Positions 1 through 7,709 of a DNA stretch of 14,524 bases are shown here, in pieces (position 1 is the stretch's first letter; each line of letters begins with the position of its first letter). The notes under the pieces are model-generated. The model was not told where the DNA came from. It was given only the letters and a program-made list of their open reading frames with translations, and ran no database searches. Location of the stretch: contig JAEZAD010000066.1 of assembly GCA_023430565.1 (NCBI GenBank), forward strand, positions 1 to 14,524, written 5' to 3'. Made by a program: the position numbers and the translations under genes. This DNA is from Verrucomicrobiota bacterium (GTDB taxonomy: Bacteria > Verrucomicrobiota > Verrucomicrobiia > Opitutales > Opitutaceae).

Positions 1-82
1 GGAATGGCTGAAGCGGGCGTGAACGGGAGTGGGCGCGGCGGGGAGGCGGAGTGACGCGAGAAGAGTGGCGACCGCATTTTAC

Positions 83-93
83 GGAAAATTTCC
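83..93. promoter_or_regulatory. AT-rich island with small perfect inverted repeat upstream of the receptor gene
   Basis: A short AT-rich patch (about 77-107) stands out in GC-rich surroundings. It contains the perfect inverted repeat GGAAA-A-TTTCC. It lies just upstream of the TonB-dependent receptor gene, where a promoter or operator would be expected. No convincing -35/-10 pair can be read, so a regulatory role is only a guess from position and base composition. Confidence 0.2.
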
Positions 94-177
94 CGCAGAA
101 ATTTTTGCGCGACGCCGATGGAGAACTCTTTATCCCGATCAGGCTTGAGCTCGAAAACGAACGTATCCGGAAATCGC

Positions 178-2130
178 ATGCATAAGGGCCGCGGGTTGGT
201 GCGGCGATGGTGTTGCAGCCTCGCGTGCGCGCTGGCGGTGGGGGGCGCCGGGGCGTCGGAGCTGGACCGGTTGAAGCGGTTGAGCGTGGAGGAGCTGATG
301 GAAGTCGAGGTCACGTCGGTGTCGCGGCTGCCGATGGCGCTGGCGAAAGCGCCGTCGGCGCTGCAGGTGATCACGAATTGGGATATCCGCCGGTCGGGTG
401 CGACGCGGTTGCCCGAAGCGCTGCGACTCGCGAACAATCTCAACATCGGTCAGAAGAGCGCCCACGACTGGGGGATCAGCGCGCGGGGCTTCAACACCGA
501 GCTGGCGAACAAGCTGCTGGTGATGATCGACGGCCGGGCGGTTTATACGCCGTTGTGGTCGGGCGTGCGGTGGGACGTGCAGGATTATCTGTTGGAAGAT
601 GTCGACCGGATCGAGGTGATCAGCGGTCCCGGCGGATCGCTGTGGGGCGCGAATGCGGTGAATGGCGTGATCAATGTGACGACGAGGAGTGCGGCCGACA
701 CGCAGGGACTTTATGCGGAGGTGGGGATGGGCGACCAGCTGGAGGAGCACGAGGCGGTTCGTTTTGGCGGGAGACTCGCGCCGGAGGTTTTCTTTCGCGT
801 GTATGCGAAACATTCCGAGCGGGACCACGAAGTCTTCGCGGACGGAAGTCCGGCGGGCGACGGCACGGAGATGTCGCAGGCGGGATTTCGGATGGACGCG
901 GAATCGATGGAGCAAGTGCTGACGCTGCAGGGCGACGTTTACGAAGGCTACGAGGGCGTGGTGGGAGCGGGGGAAGGAAAGGTGGCGGGCGGCAATCTTC
1001 TCGGGCGCTGGTCGCGGTTCTTCGACGATGGCTCGGACCTGCAGCTGCAATTCTACTATGATCGCGCGTTTCTCCGTTTGCCGGTGGCGGCGGGGCCGTT
1101 TGGTCCGGCGGGAAAATTTTTCGACGATCTCGAAACCTACGATCTGGATTTTCAGCACCGCATCGCGCCGGCGAGCATGCACACGGTGGTGTGGGGGCTG
1201 GGCTACCGTTTCATCGAGGACGATTCGCGGGCGGCGCCGGCGCTGGGATTCGATCCGGCGAAGGTGGAGCAGGCATTGTTCAGCGGATTCGTGCAGGATC
1301 AAATCGAGTTCGGCGAGCGGCGTTTGCTCACATTTGGAATGAAGGTGGAGCGCACCGACTACACCGGGCTGGAATGGGAGCCGTCGATTCGAGTTCAGCA
1401 GGACGTCGGCGCGGGCAACCTGATCTGGGGCGCGGTCTCGCGCGCGGTGCGGACGCCGTCGCGCATCGATCGGGAAATCCGGCAGCCCAGCAGCGGGCCG
1501 GCCTTCTTCACGGGCAGCGATCGCTTCGTCTCCGAAACGGTGATCGCCTACGAGGCGGGGTTTCGCGGACGGCTCGCGCAGCGCGTGGCGGGGTCGGTGT
1601 CGGCGTTCTACAACGATTATCGCGACGTGCGGAGCCTGGGTGTCACGCCCGTCACCATCGTGCCGCTGGTCATCGGCAACGACGTGGAAGGCACGAGTCA
1701 TGGCGTGGAGATATCGTTCGACGCCGACGTGCTGGCCGGCTGGCGGTTGCATGGCGGCTACAGTTATCTGAAATCGGATCTGCGCGTGCGACCGGGCGGA
1801 ACGGATCTCAACAATGCGCTCAACGAAACCGCCGATCCCGAGCATCAGCTTTCGATCGGTTCGTCGTTCGATCTCCCCCGCAACGTGGAGCTCGATCTGT
1901 ATGCGCGCTGGGTGGACACGGTCGAACTGAACAACAACGGTCAGGTCGCGACGGTGCCGAGCTACACGGAGCTGAACGCGCGACTCGCGTTGCCGCTGGC
2001 GGAGAACCTTGAGCTGTCGCTCGTCGCACGGAATTTATTGGACGATCATCATCCCGAGGCCGGTATTCCCGGTCCGCCGCGGGTGGAGATCCGGCGCAGC
2101 CTTTTCGCAAAACTGGCATGGCGCTTCTGA
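178..2130 (+). CDS. TonB-dependent outer-membrane receptor
   Basis: Outer-membrane beta-barrel receptor for energised uptake of a ligand that cannot be identified here. From the ATG at 178 the protein has 650 residues. It starts with a clean Sec signal peptide: basic MHKGRGLVRR, a hydrophobic stretch, then a GAGAS cleavage region. Next comes the segment LSVEELMEVEVTSVSR, common at the head of such receptors. The plug domain carries ITNWDIRRSGATRLPEALR and the conserved VDRIEVISGPGGSLWGANA and VNGVINVTTR blocks. The rest alternates aromatic and charged residues as a 22-strand barrel does and ends in WRF, the usual terminal Phe. An in-frame ATG at 118 would add 20 residues ahead of the signal peptide. 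I prefer 178 because of the signal peptide and a weak GGAAA just upstream, but neither start has a strong ribosome site. No clear TonB box is visible. The end overlaps the YfiR-family gene by 13 bases, which suggests cotranscription and a shared role. Confidence 0.93.
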   Translation: MHKGRGLVRRWCCSLACALAVGGAGASELDRLKRLSVEELMEVEVTSVSRLPMALAKAPSALQVITNWDIRRSGATRLPEALRLANNLNIGQKSAHDWGISARGFNTELANKLLVMIDGRAVYTPLWSGVRWDVQDYLLEDVDRIEVISGPGGSLWGANAVNGVINVTTRSAADTQGLYAEVGMGDQLEEHEAVRFGGRLAPEVFFRVYAKHSERDHEVFADGSPAGDGTEMSQAGFRMDAESMEQVLTLQGDVYEGYEGVVGAGEGKVAGGNLLGRWSRFFDDGSDLQLQFYYDRAFLRLPVAAGPFGPAGKFFDDLETYDLDFQHRIAPASMHTVVWGLGYRFIEDDSRAAPALGFDPAKVEQALFSGFVQDQIEFGERRLLTFGMKVERTDYTGLEWEPSIRVQQDVGAGNLIWGAVSRAVRTPSRIDREIRQPSSGPAFFTGSDRFVSETVIAYEAGFRGRLAQRVAGSVSAFYNDYRDVRSLGVTPVTIVPLVIGNDVEGTSHGVEISFDADVLAGWRLHGGYSYLKSDLRVRPGGTDLNNALNETADPEHQLSIGSSFDLPRNVELDLYARWVDTVELNNNGQVATVPSYTELNARLALPLAENLELSLVARNLLDDHHPEAGIPGPPRVEIRRSLFAKLAWRF

Positions 2131-2771
2131 GACCAGGCAGTCGCCGGCGGTTTTTAGCGGTGCGTGGCGTTCGCGCGGCGCTCGTCCTGGCGCTGGCTTC
2201 GATGGCGGCGGGCGCGGGTGCGGCGGAGTCGACGGTGGCGTTGCGGGAGGTTTCGGTGAAAGCGGTTTTTCTGTATAACTTTGTGCGGTTCGTGCAGTGG
2301 CCCGAGCAGGTGGAGGAGGCAGACCGGCCGGTCGTGATCGGCGTGTTTGGAAAGGATCCGTTCGGTGCGACGCTGGATGCGGCGGTGGCCGGGGAGGAAG
2401 TTTTTGGCCGCCCGCTCGTGGTGAAGCGGATTGCGCGGCTCGAGGAAGCGGAGCGGTGTGACGAGGTGTTTATCGCGGGCTCGGCGGCGCCGCAGCTGAG
2501 AAAAATCCTGGCGTTTCTCGAGGGAAAGCCGGTGTTGACCGTGAGCGATATTCCGGGGTTTGCGGCGCAGGGAGGCATGATCGGCCTCGTGTCGCGCGGC
2601 GGCCGGACGAAAATCCAGATCAACCCGGACGAGGCGAAAGCGGCGGGGTTGCAGATCAGTTCGAAGCTGCTGCGGCCGGCGGAGATCGTGTCGACACGGA
2701 AGAAGTCGAATTCTCTTCCGATCTTCCGCGTGCGAGTGGCGTCGGCCGGGGGAGATGCGGGCGGGCGTTGA
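2118..2771 (+). CDS. YfiR family periplasmic protein (DUF4154)
   Basis: Predicted periplasmic protein of 217 residues with an N-terminal signal peptide (basic RPGSRRR, hydrophobic core, cleavage near GAGAAES at about 33-38). The mature part shows the family hallmarks in order: VKAVFLYNFVRFVQWPE, VVIGVFGKDPFG, GRPLVVKRI, a single Cys in the CDEVFIAGS block, PVLTVSDIPGFAAQGGMIGL, IQINPDEAKAAGLQISSKLL and the closing AEIV. In Pseudomonas, YfiR represses the membrane diguanylate cyclase YfiN, and relatives are often encoded beside TonB-dependent receptors and GGDEF or sensor-kinase genes. Here it follows a receptor with a 13-base overlap, but no GGDEF or kinase gene is adjacent, so its partner must be elsewhere or its role differs. 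No ribosome site is visible before the ATG, so translation is probably coupled to the receptor gene. Confidence 0.92.
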   Translation: MALLRPGSRRRFLAVRGVRAALVLALASMAAGAGAAESTVALREVSVKAVFLYNFVRFVQWPEQVEEADRPVVIGVFGKDPFGATLDAAVAGEEVFGRPLVVKRIARLEEAERCDEVFIAGSAAPQLRKILAFLEGKPVLTVSDIPGFAAQGGMIGLVSRGGRTKIQINPDEAKAAGLQISSKLLRPAEIVSTRKKSNSLPIFRVRVASAGGDAGGR

Positions 2772-3487
2772 GAACCGAAAAGGATCGTCGGGCGGCGATT
2801 CGGGCCAAGAGTGACGGCGTGCCGTCGAGTTCGAACGATCCTTTCTCCGCTGTGTCGCCGCGGCGCTGTCTGCTGACGGCGGGCCCGACGCGGGAGCATT
2901 TCGATCCGGTGCGCTTCATCAGCAACGGGTCGAGCGGCAAGATGGGTTATGCGCTGGCGGCGGCGGCGGCGGCGCGCGGGTGGCACGTCGATCTGGTGAG
3001 CGGGCCGGTGGCGCTCGCGGCTCCGCAAGGCGTGACGGTGCATCCGATCGTATCCGCCGAACAAATGCTGGCGGCGTGCGAGCCGCTGTTTGCCGCGTGC
3101 GATCTTTTCGTCGCGGTGGCGGCGGTGGCCGACTATCGGCCGAAGACCTGTGAGACGCGGAAGGCCAAGAAAACGGGCGGCGGGCTGAACGTGGAGCTCG
3201 TGCCGACCGTGGACATATTGAAGACGCTGGCGGCGCGGAAGCGGCCGGGGCAGGTCGTGGTGGGTTTCGCGGCGGAGACGCACGACGTGGAGGAATATGC
3301 GCGGCGGAAGCTCGCGGAGAAACGATTGGATTGGATCGTGGCGAACGATGTCTCGCGGGCGGACATCGGAATGAATGCGGACGACAACGCGGTGGCACTG
3401 CTGGGAACGCGCGGGGAGCGCGCGAACTTCGGACCGGCGCCAAAACGCGAGGTGGCTGAATTTATTCTCCGGCAAGTGTATCCGTGA
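2768..3487 (+). CDS. coaB: Phosphopantothenate-cysteine ligase (stand-alone CoaB, DFP family)
   Basis: Cytoplasmic enzyme of coenzyme A synthesis that joins 4'-phosphopantothenate to cysteine. The 239-residue protein matches only the C-terminal CoaB half of bifunctional CoaBC (about 400 residues). Visible motifs are LLTAGPTREHFDPVRFISN followed by GSSGKMG (residues 35-60), AAVADYRP (118-125), the KAKK loop (132-135) that corresponds to the conserved Lys region, GFAAET, and VANDVS. The flavin-dependent CoaC decarboxylase half is absent and is probably encoded elsewhere. The only upstream start giving a full frame is TTG at 2768, which overlaps the TGA of the YfiR-family gene as TTGA. A GGAGA at 2751-2755 could serve it. 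About 30 residues precede the conserved domain and look unconserved, so GTG at 2819 or 2852 are alternatives. Its place behind a receptor/YfiR pair seems to be a matter of gene arrangement, not function. Confidence 0.9.
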   Translation: MRTEKDRRAAIRAKSDGVPSSSNDPFSAVSPRRCLLTAGPTREHFDPVRFISNGSSGKMGYALAAAAAARGWHVDLVSGPVALAAPQGVTVHPIVSAEQMLAACEPLFAACDLFVAVAAVADYRPKTCETRKAKKTGGGLNVELVPTVDILKTLAARKRPGQVVVGFAAETHDVEEYARRKLAEKRLDWIVANDVSRADIGMNADDNAVALLGTRGERANFGPAPKREVAEFILRQVYP

Positions 3488-3521
3488 TGGCGGACGCGCG
3501 TCTGTTTCGCACGCGGTGCGG

Positions 3522-3550
3522 CGGGCGGAGTTTCCTCTAGACTCCGCCCG
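3522..3550. terminator. Candidate terminator hairpin downstream of coaB
   Basis: A perfect 10-bp inverted repeat (CGGGCGGAGT and ACTCCGCCCG) encloses a 9-base loop, 34 bases after the coaB stop. It is the only strong hairpin I can see in the 153-base gap before the DUF4062 gene, so it probably ends or attenuates the coaB transcript and marks the border of the next operon. No U-tract follows, so it is not a textbook intrinsic terminator. Confidence 0.5.
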
Positions 3551-3640
3551 GCGGGTTGAGCATCACAACCGCGGTCCAGCCAGCCACGTTTCCATGCTTC
3601 GACTTTTGTTTTTGCGAACGGATGTCGCGACGACGCGCCA

Positions 3641-6600
3641 ATGACGCCGCGTCGCCCCGAGGTTTTCATCAGTGCCACGAGCGCGGATCTGCGGTCGTGC
3701 CGGCAGCTCGTGAAGGAGGCGCTGCTCACGCTCGGCTGCGTGCCGGTGGAGCAGACGAATTTTCCGCCGGACTTCCGCAGCGTGCGCGAGATGTTGCGGA
3801 CGAAGATCATGGCGTGCGATGCGGTGGTGCACGTCGCGGGAAATTATTTCGGAGCGGAGCCGCGGGAGCGGGCGCCGGACGAGCCGCGGCGGAGTTACAC
3901 GCAGATGGAATACGACGTGGCGCGGGAGCTCGGGAAGCCGCTTTACGTGTTCGTGTGCGGGGACGATTTCGCCTACGACCCGCATCAGCCGGAGGACGAG
4001 GAGAAACGGTTGTTGCAGCAGGCGCATCGCGCGGCGCTGCGGGCGACGGATCATTTGTTTTACCAGGTCGGCGACCGCGGCGAGCTGTCATTGAAAGTGC
4101 GCGAGCTGCAGACGGCGGTGGAGCACCTGACGACGGAGTTGAAGAAGTCGCGCTCGCATCTCGCGCGCGGCGTGACGATCGGGCTCGTGGCGGTGGCGCT
4201 GCTCGGCGGTGGCGTATGGTGGTTGAGCCAGCGTGCGGACAAGACCGAGGCGACGGTGGCGAAGCTGGAAACGGAGATCGATAAGCAGCGGCGCTACATC
4301 CAGGCGGTGGCGGACGCCTACACGCAGCAGCAGGCGGAATTGGAGAAGCTCAAGCTGAGCGACGAGGAGAAGTTCAATCGCGCGGTGGCGGCGGTGGCGG
4401 CGAAGGAAAGCGTGCCGGAGGCGCAGCTGCGGTCGGGCATCAATTTGTTCGTGGCGGCGGTGCGGGCGGATCCGCAGGCGGGTTTCATGGATCGGGCGCT
4501 GGCGGAATTTGCGCAGAAGAATTTTGCGGCGGCGGCGGACAACGCAGGGCAGGCGGGCGCGGCGGCGCGGGAGCAGCGGCTGGCGGCGCAGGAACTGGCA
4601 CAACGGGCGCAGGAGGCGGCGGACGAGGCGGCGGGGCGGGAGCGGGCGGCGTTCGAATTGCAAGGGCAGGCATTGTATGCGCAGAAAAACTACGGCGCAG
4701 CGGTGGCGGCGTTCGAAAGCGCGCTCGAGGCGGTGTCGCGGGAACGCGCGCCACGCGCCTGGGCGGATGTGCAGCGCCGGCTGGCGAAGGCGCTGGACGA
4801 CTGGGCGGACGTGTCGGAAGGCGCGGCGATCGCGGAGCGACGCGATCGGGCGATTGCGATTTTCCGCAGCGTGCTGGAGGTGTTGACGCCCCAGGAAGCG
4901 CCGGACGAGTGGGGCTTCGTGCAGAATCACCTGGGAAACGCGTTGCGGGCGAAAGCGCTCGAGCAGGCGCAGCCGGGGGCGGGGTTGGACGGCGCGGCGA
5001 CGGCGTTCGAAGCGGCGCTGACGGTGCGCACGCGCGCGACCAGGCCGCAGGACTGGATGGCGACGCAGAACAATCTCGGCATTCTCGCGCGCGACCGCGC
5101 ACATCTGAGCGGCGAGCCGGCGCGCAGCCGGCTGCTGGCGGAGGCAGCGCGGCGATTGCGGGACGTGCAGTCGTTGCGCGATCGCGATGCCGAGACGGCG
5201 GGGTGGAGCGGAACGCAAAACAACCTGGCGCTGGTCCTGGAGGATCAGGCGGACGCGGCGACGGGAGCGGAGCGAGCGCGATTGCGGAACGAGGCGGTGG
5301 GAGTGTTGCGTCGGGCGATCGAGCACACGAGTCGCGAGACGTTTCCGGAGGAATGGGCGAACGCGCAGGCGAGCCTGGCCACGACGCTGCTCAGTCAGGC
5401 GGACGAAGCGCGCGAGCGGGACGCGGAAGTGCTGCGCGCGGCGGCGATCGCGGCGTTGCGAGCGGCGCTGGACGTCTACACACGTGCAACGCATCCGCAG
5501 GATTGGGCGCGGGTGCAGAGCGTGCTGGCAGATGCGGAGGAAAGTGCGGCGGGCGAAGCGACGGCGGCGGAGCGCGGGGCGCGACGGGCCGAGATCGCGG
5601 CGATGTATCGGGCCTCGCTGCAGGTCGAGACGCGGGAGGCATTGCCGATGCGGTGGGCGTCGCGGCAGCTGGACCTGGCGAGGTCGCTGCAAGCGGCGGC
5701 GGCCGAAGGGGAGGGTGAGGAGCGGGTGACGTTGTTGGAAGAAGCGGAGGCGGCGGCGCGCGCGGCGTTGGGCCGTTACGATTCCGACGGGAGGGAGATC
5801 GAACGGGCGAACGCCTTGGAAACGCTCGCCGGCGTGCGGACGCAGCAGGGATATGAAACGATCGGTGACGCGCGGAGACGCGCAAGGGAGGAGGCGGTGG
5901 AATTGCGGCGGGAGGTGCTGTCGGTTTACACGCGCGAGCGGCATCCGGCGTGGTGGGCCGAAGCGCAGCGGGCTCTGGCGGACGCGCTCGACGATCTGGC
6001 GAACGAGCGCGACGAGCCCGAGCGGTTGCAGGTGCGCGCGGAAGCGGCGGAGGCCTGTCGGGCGGCGCTCGAGGTGTTCACGCGCGACGCCCGGCCGCTC
6101 GAGTGGGCGCGGACGCAGAAGCTGCTCGCGTATGTGCTCGAATCGAGGCGGGCCGACGCGGCGGATGAGGAGCATCCGGCGTTGCAGGCGGAGATTTTGG
6201 AAGCGTTGCGCGGGGTCGTGGAGGTCTATACGCGCGGCGATTTTCCGACGAGCTGGGCTCAAGCGCAGCTGAGTCTGGCCGAGGCTTTGTGGGTGCAGGC
6301 GCGTTATTACGAAGTGGAAAACACGGAGCGGCTGCGGGTGTTTCACGAGTCGGCGCAGGCGTGTCGCGCGGCGCTGGAAGTTTTCTCGCGGGAGAAGTCG
6401 CCGCAGTTGTGGGCGACGGCGCAGGGGCAACTGGCGTCGGCGCTCGGGATGTTGGGAGCGGAAGCGGCGGAGGCGGGCGAACGAATGAGATTTCGACGCG
6501 AGGTGGTCGCGGCCCGGAGGGCGCAGCTCGAGGTGTTTACGCGCGAGGCGATGCCGTTGCGCTGGGCGCCGGCGCAGCTGCGGCTGGCGGGAGCGTTGCT

Positions 6601-7660
6601 GACGCTGGCGGGGACGATGGAGCCGGCGGAGAGCGAAGCGGTGGCGCAGGAGGCGATTGCGGGGTATCGCGCGGTGCTGGCGTTTTATTCGCGAGAGGAA
6701 TCGCCGGAGGAATGGGCGAAGGCGCAGAGCGAGCTGGCGTCGGGTTTGAGGTGGCGGTCGGGTCAGGTGGCGGAGGCGGAGAAACGGCGGGCGTTGTTGC
6801 GCGACGCGGTCGAGGCGCAGCGAAAGGCGGCGGAGGTGTTTACGCGCGAGGCGCGGCCGCTCGAGTGGGCGAAGCACGCGGGGTTTCTGGCGTCGGCGCT
6901 CGCGACGCTCGGCGAAAACATGGAGGGAGCGGAGGGCGTAGACATGCTGGAGGAAGGTGTGGCGGTTTATCGGAGCACGCTCGAATTCTGGCGCGACGGT
7001 TATCCGTATCAGTGGGCGGACGACCAGCGGAGCATCGGCGATGCGCTGGCGGAACTGGCGTCGCGGCGTGAGGATGAGAGGAAAGTGGAAACGTTGACGG
7101 AGGCGGTGGAGGCTTATCGGGCGGGGTTGACGCAGGCGCAGACGGGCGGGGTGGGGCTGGTGGTGGTGATGCGGAAGCAGCTGGCGGATGCGTTGAGCGA
7201 ATTGGCGGAGGCGACCGCGGGAGCGGGGCGGACGCAGCGGTTGCAGGATGCGGTGGAGGCGTATCGGGCGGCGGTGGATGTCATCCCGCGCGAGGAGCCG
7301 CTGACGTGGGGGCTTTATCGGGCGCGACTGGCGGCGGCGTTGAACGACTATGCGGCGGCGGTGGGCGGAGGGGGGGCGCGGGCGCTGTATGATGAAGCGA
7401 TTGCGCGGAGTCGCGAAGGGCTCGACGTGCGCGAGCACAGCGCGATCAACGCGGCGCTGAACGAACTGCATCTCGGCCACGCGTTGCTGCGAAGTGCCCG
7501 GGAATTGGAGCAGGCGGCGCGAGCGGAGCGGTTGCGCGAGGCGGCTGAGCGGGGACGCGCGGCGCGGGAAATGATCACGGCGGAGATGTCGGCGGCTTAT
7601 CACGAACTCGCGAATCGGATCGTCGCGGAGGCGGAGGCGGGGTTGCCGGAGAGTTCGTAG
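3641..7660 (+). CDS. DUF4062 (TIR-like) - membrane helix - coiled coil - 50-residue TPR-like repeat protein
   Basis: A 1339-residue protein, first gene of the six-gene operon. Residues 6-107 match DUF4062, a TIR-related fold common in bacterial conflict and signalling proteins: VFISATSADLRSCRQLVKEA, then CDAVVHVAGNYFG and SYTQMEYDVARELGKPLYVF. One membrane helix follows (about 178-196), preceded by KKSR and R residues, which predicts the DUF4062 domain in the cytosol and the rest in the periplasm. Residues 200-240 form a likely coiled coil. From about 337 to 1235 there are about 18 TPR-like units, each with a core like YTREAxPxxWAxxQxxLAxAL. The same type of repeat is known in large bacterial CHAT and STAND proteins. 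No NTPase, protease or CHAT domain is visible. The start at 3641 is supported by the conserved domain beginning at residue 8, although no good ribosome site precedes it. The function is unknown; a sensor joined to a TIR-like domain is my inference. Confidence 0.93.
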   Translation: MTPRRPEVFISATSADLRSCRQLVKEALLTLGCVPVEQTNFPPDFRSVREMLRTKIMACDAVVHVAGNYFGAEPRERAPDEPRRSYTQMEYDVARELGKPLYVFVCGDDFAYDPHQPEDEEKRLLQQAHRAALRATDHLFYQVGDRGELSLKVRELQTAVEHLTTELKKSRSHLARGVTIGLVAVALLGGGVWWLSQRADKTEATVAKLETEIDKQRRYIQAVADAYTQQQAELEKLKLSDEEKFNRAVAAVAAKESVPEAQLRSGINLFVAAVRADPQAGFMDRALAEFAQKNFAAAADNAGQAGAAAREQRLAAQELAQRAQEAADEAAGRERAAFELQGQALYAQKNYGAAVAAFESALEAVSRERAPRAWADVQRRLAKALDDWADVSEGAAIAERRDRAIAIFRSVLEVLTPQEAPDEWGFVQNHLGNALRAKALEQAQPGAGLDGAATAFEAALTVRTRATRPQDWMATQNNLGILARDRAHLSGEPARSRLLAEAARRLRDVQSLRDRDAETAGWSGTQNNLALVLEDQADAATGAERARLRNEAVGVLRRAIEHTSRETFPEEWANAQASLATTLLSQADEARERDAEVLRAAAIAALRAALDVYTRATHPQDWARVQSVLADAEESAAGEATAAERGARRAEIAAMYRASLQVETREALPMRWASRQLDLARSLQAAAAEGEGEERVTLLEEAEAAARAALGRYDSDGREIERANALETLAGVRTQQGYETIGDARRRAREEAVELRREVLSVYTRERHPAWWAEAQRALADALDDLANERDEPERLQVRAEAAEACRAALEVFTRDARPLEWARTQKLLAYVLESRRADAADEEHPALQAEILEALRGVVEVYTRGDFPTSWAQAQLSLAEALWVQARYYEVENTERLRVFHESAQACRAALEVFSREKSPQLWATAQGQLASALGMLGAEAAEAGERMRFRREVVAARRAQLEVFTREAMPLRWAPAQLRLAGALLTLAGTMEPAESEAVAQEAIAGYRAVLAFYSREESPEEWAKAQSELASGLRWRSGQVAEAEKRRALLRDAVEAQRKAAEVFTREARPLEWAKHAGFLASALATLGENMEGAEGVDMLEEGVAVYRSTLEFWRDGYPYQWADDQRSIGDALAELASRREDERKVETLTEAVEAYRAGLTQAQTGGVGLVVVMRKQLADALSELAEATAGAGRTQRLQDAVEAYRAAVDVIPREEPLTWGLYRARLAAALNDYAAAVGGGGARALYDEAIARSREGLDVREHSAINAALNELHLGHALLRSARELEQAARAERLREAAERGRAAREMITAEMSAAYHELANRIVAEAEAGLPESS
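4649..7345 (+). repeat. About 18 protein-level repeats of 50 residues (150 bp) within the DUF4062 gene
   Basis: The anchor Trp of the W-A-x-x-Q motif falls at residues 374, 424, 472, 522, 572, 622, 672, 772, 822, 872, 924, 975, 1025, 1076, 1125 and 1223. Degenerate units lacking the Trp lie near 722 and 1175. The period is therefore 50 residues with deviations of one or two. The repeats are conserved in protein but not as exact DNA repeats, which points to an old, selected solenoid and not a recent tandem expansion. Confidence 0.85.
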
Positions 7661-7709
7661 GTTCGTCGGCTCGCTGGCGCTCGCCGCTACACTTTTTGAA
7701 CACACACAC

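Noticed and set aside
2..54. Possible end of an upstream gene at the left edge (frame ending EWLKRA at 22, or another ending at 54)
   Set aside because: Too few residues are visible to tell a real C-terminus from chance, so it is not listed as a feature.
139..1845. Antisense open frame of 568 codons opposite the TonB receptor gene
   Set aside because: It has shadow composition, and the + strand frame is an unmistakable receptor.
2956..2974. GGC-type triplet run in coaB
   Set aside because: It encodes an Ala stretch in the normal helix after the N-terminal motif. This is expected in such GC-rich coding DNA, and there is no sign of phase variation.
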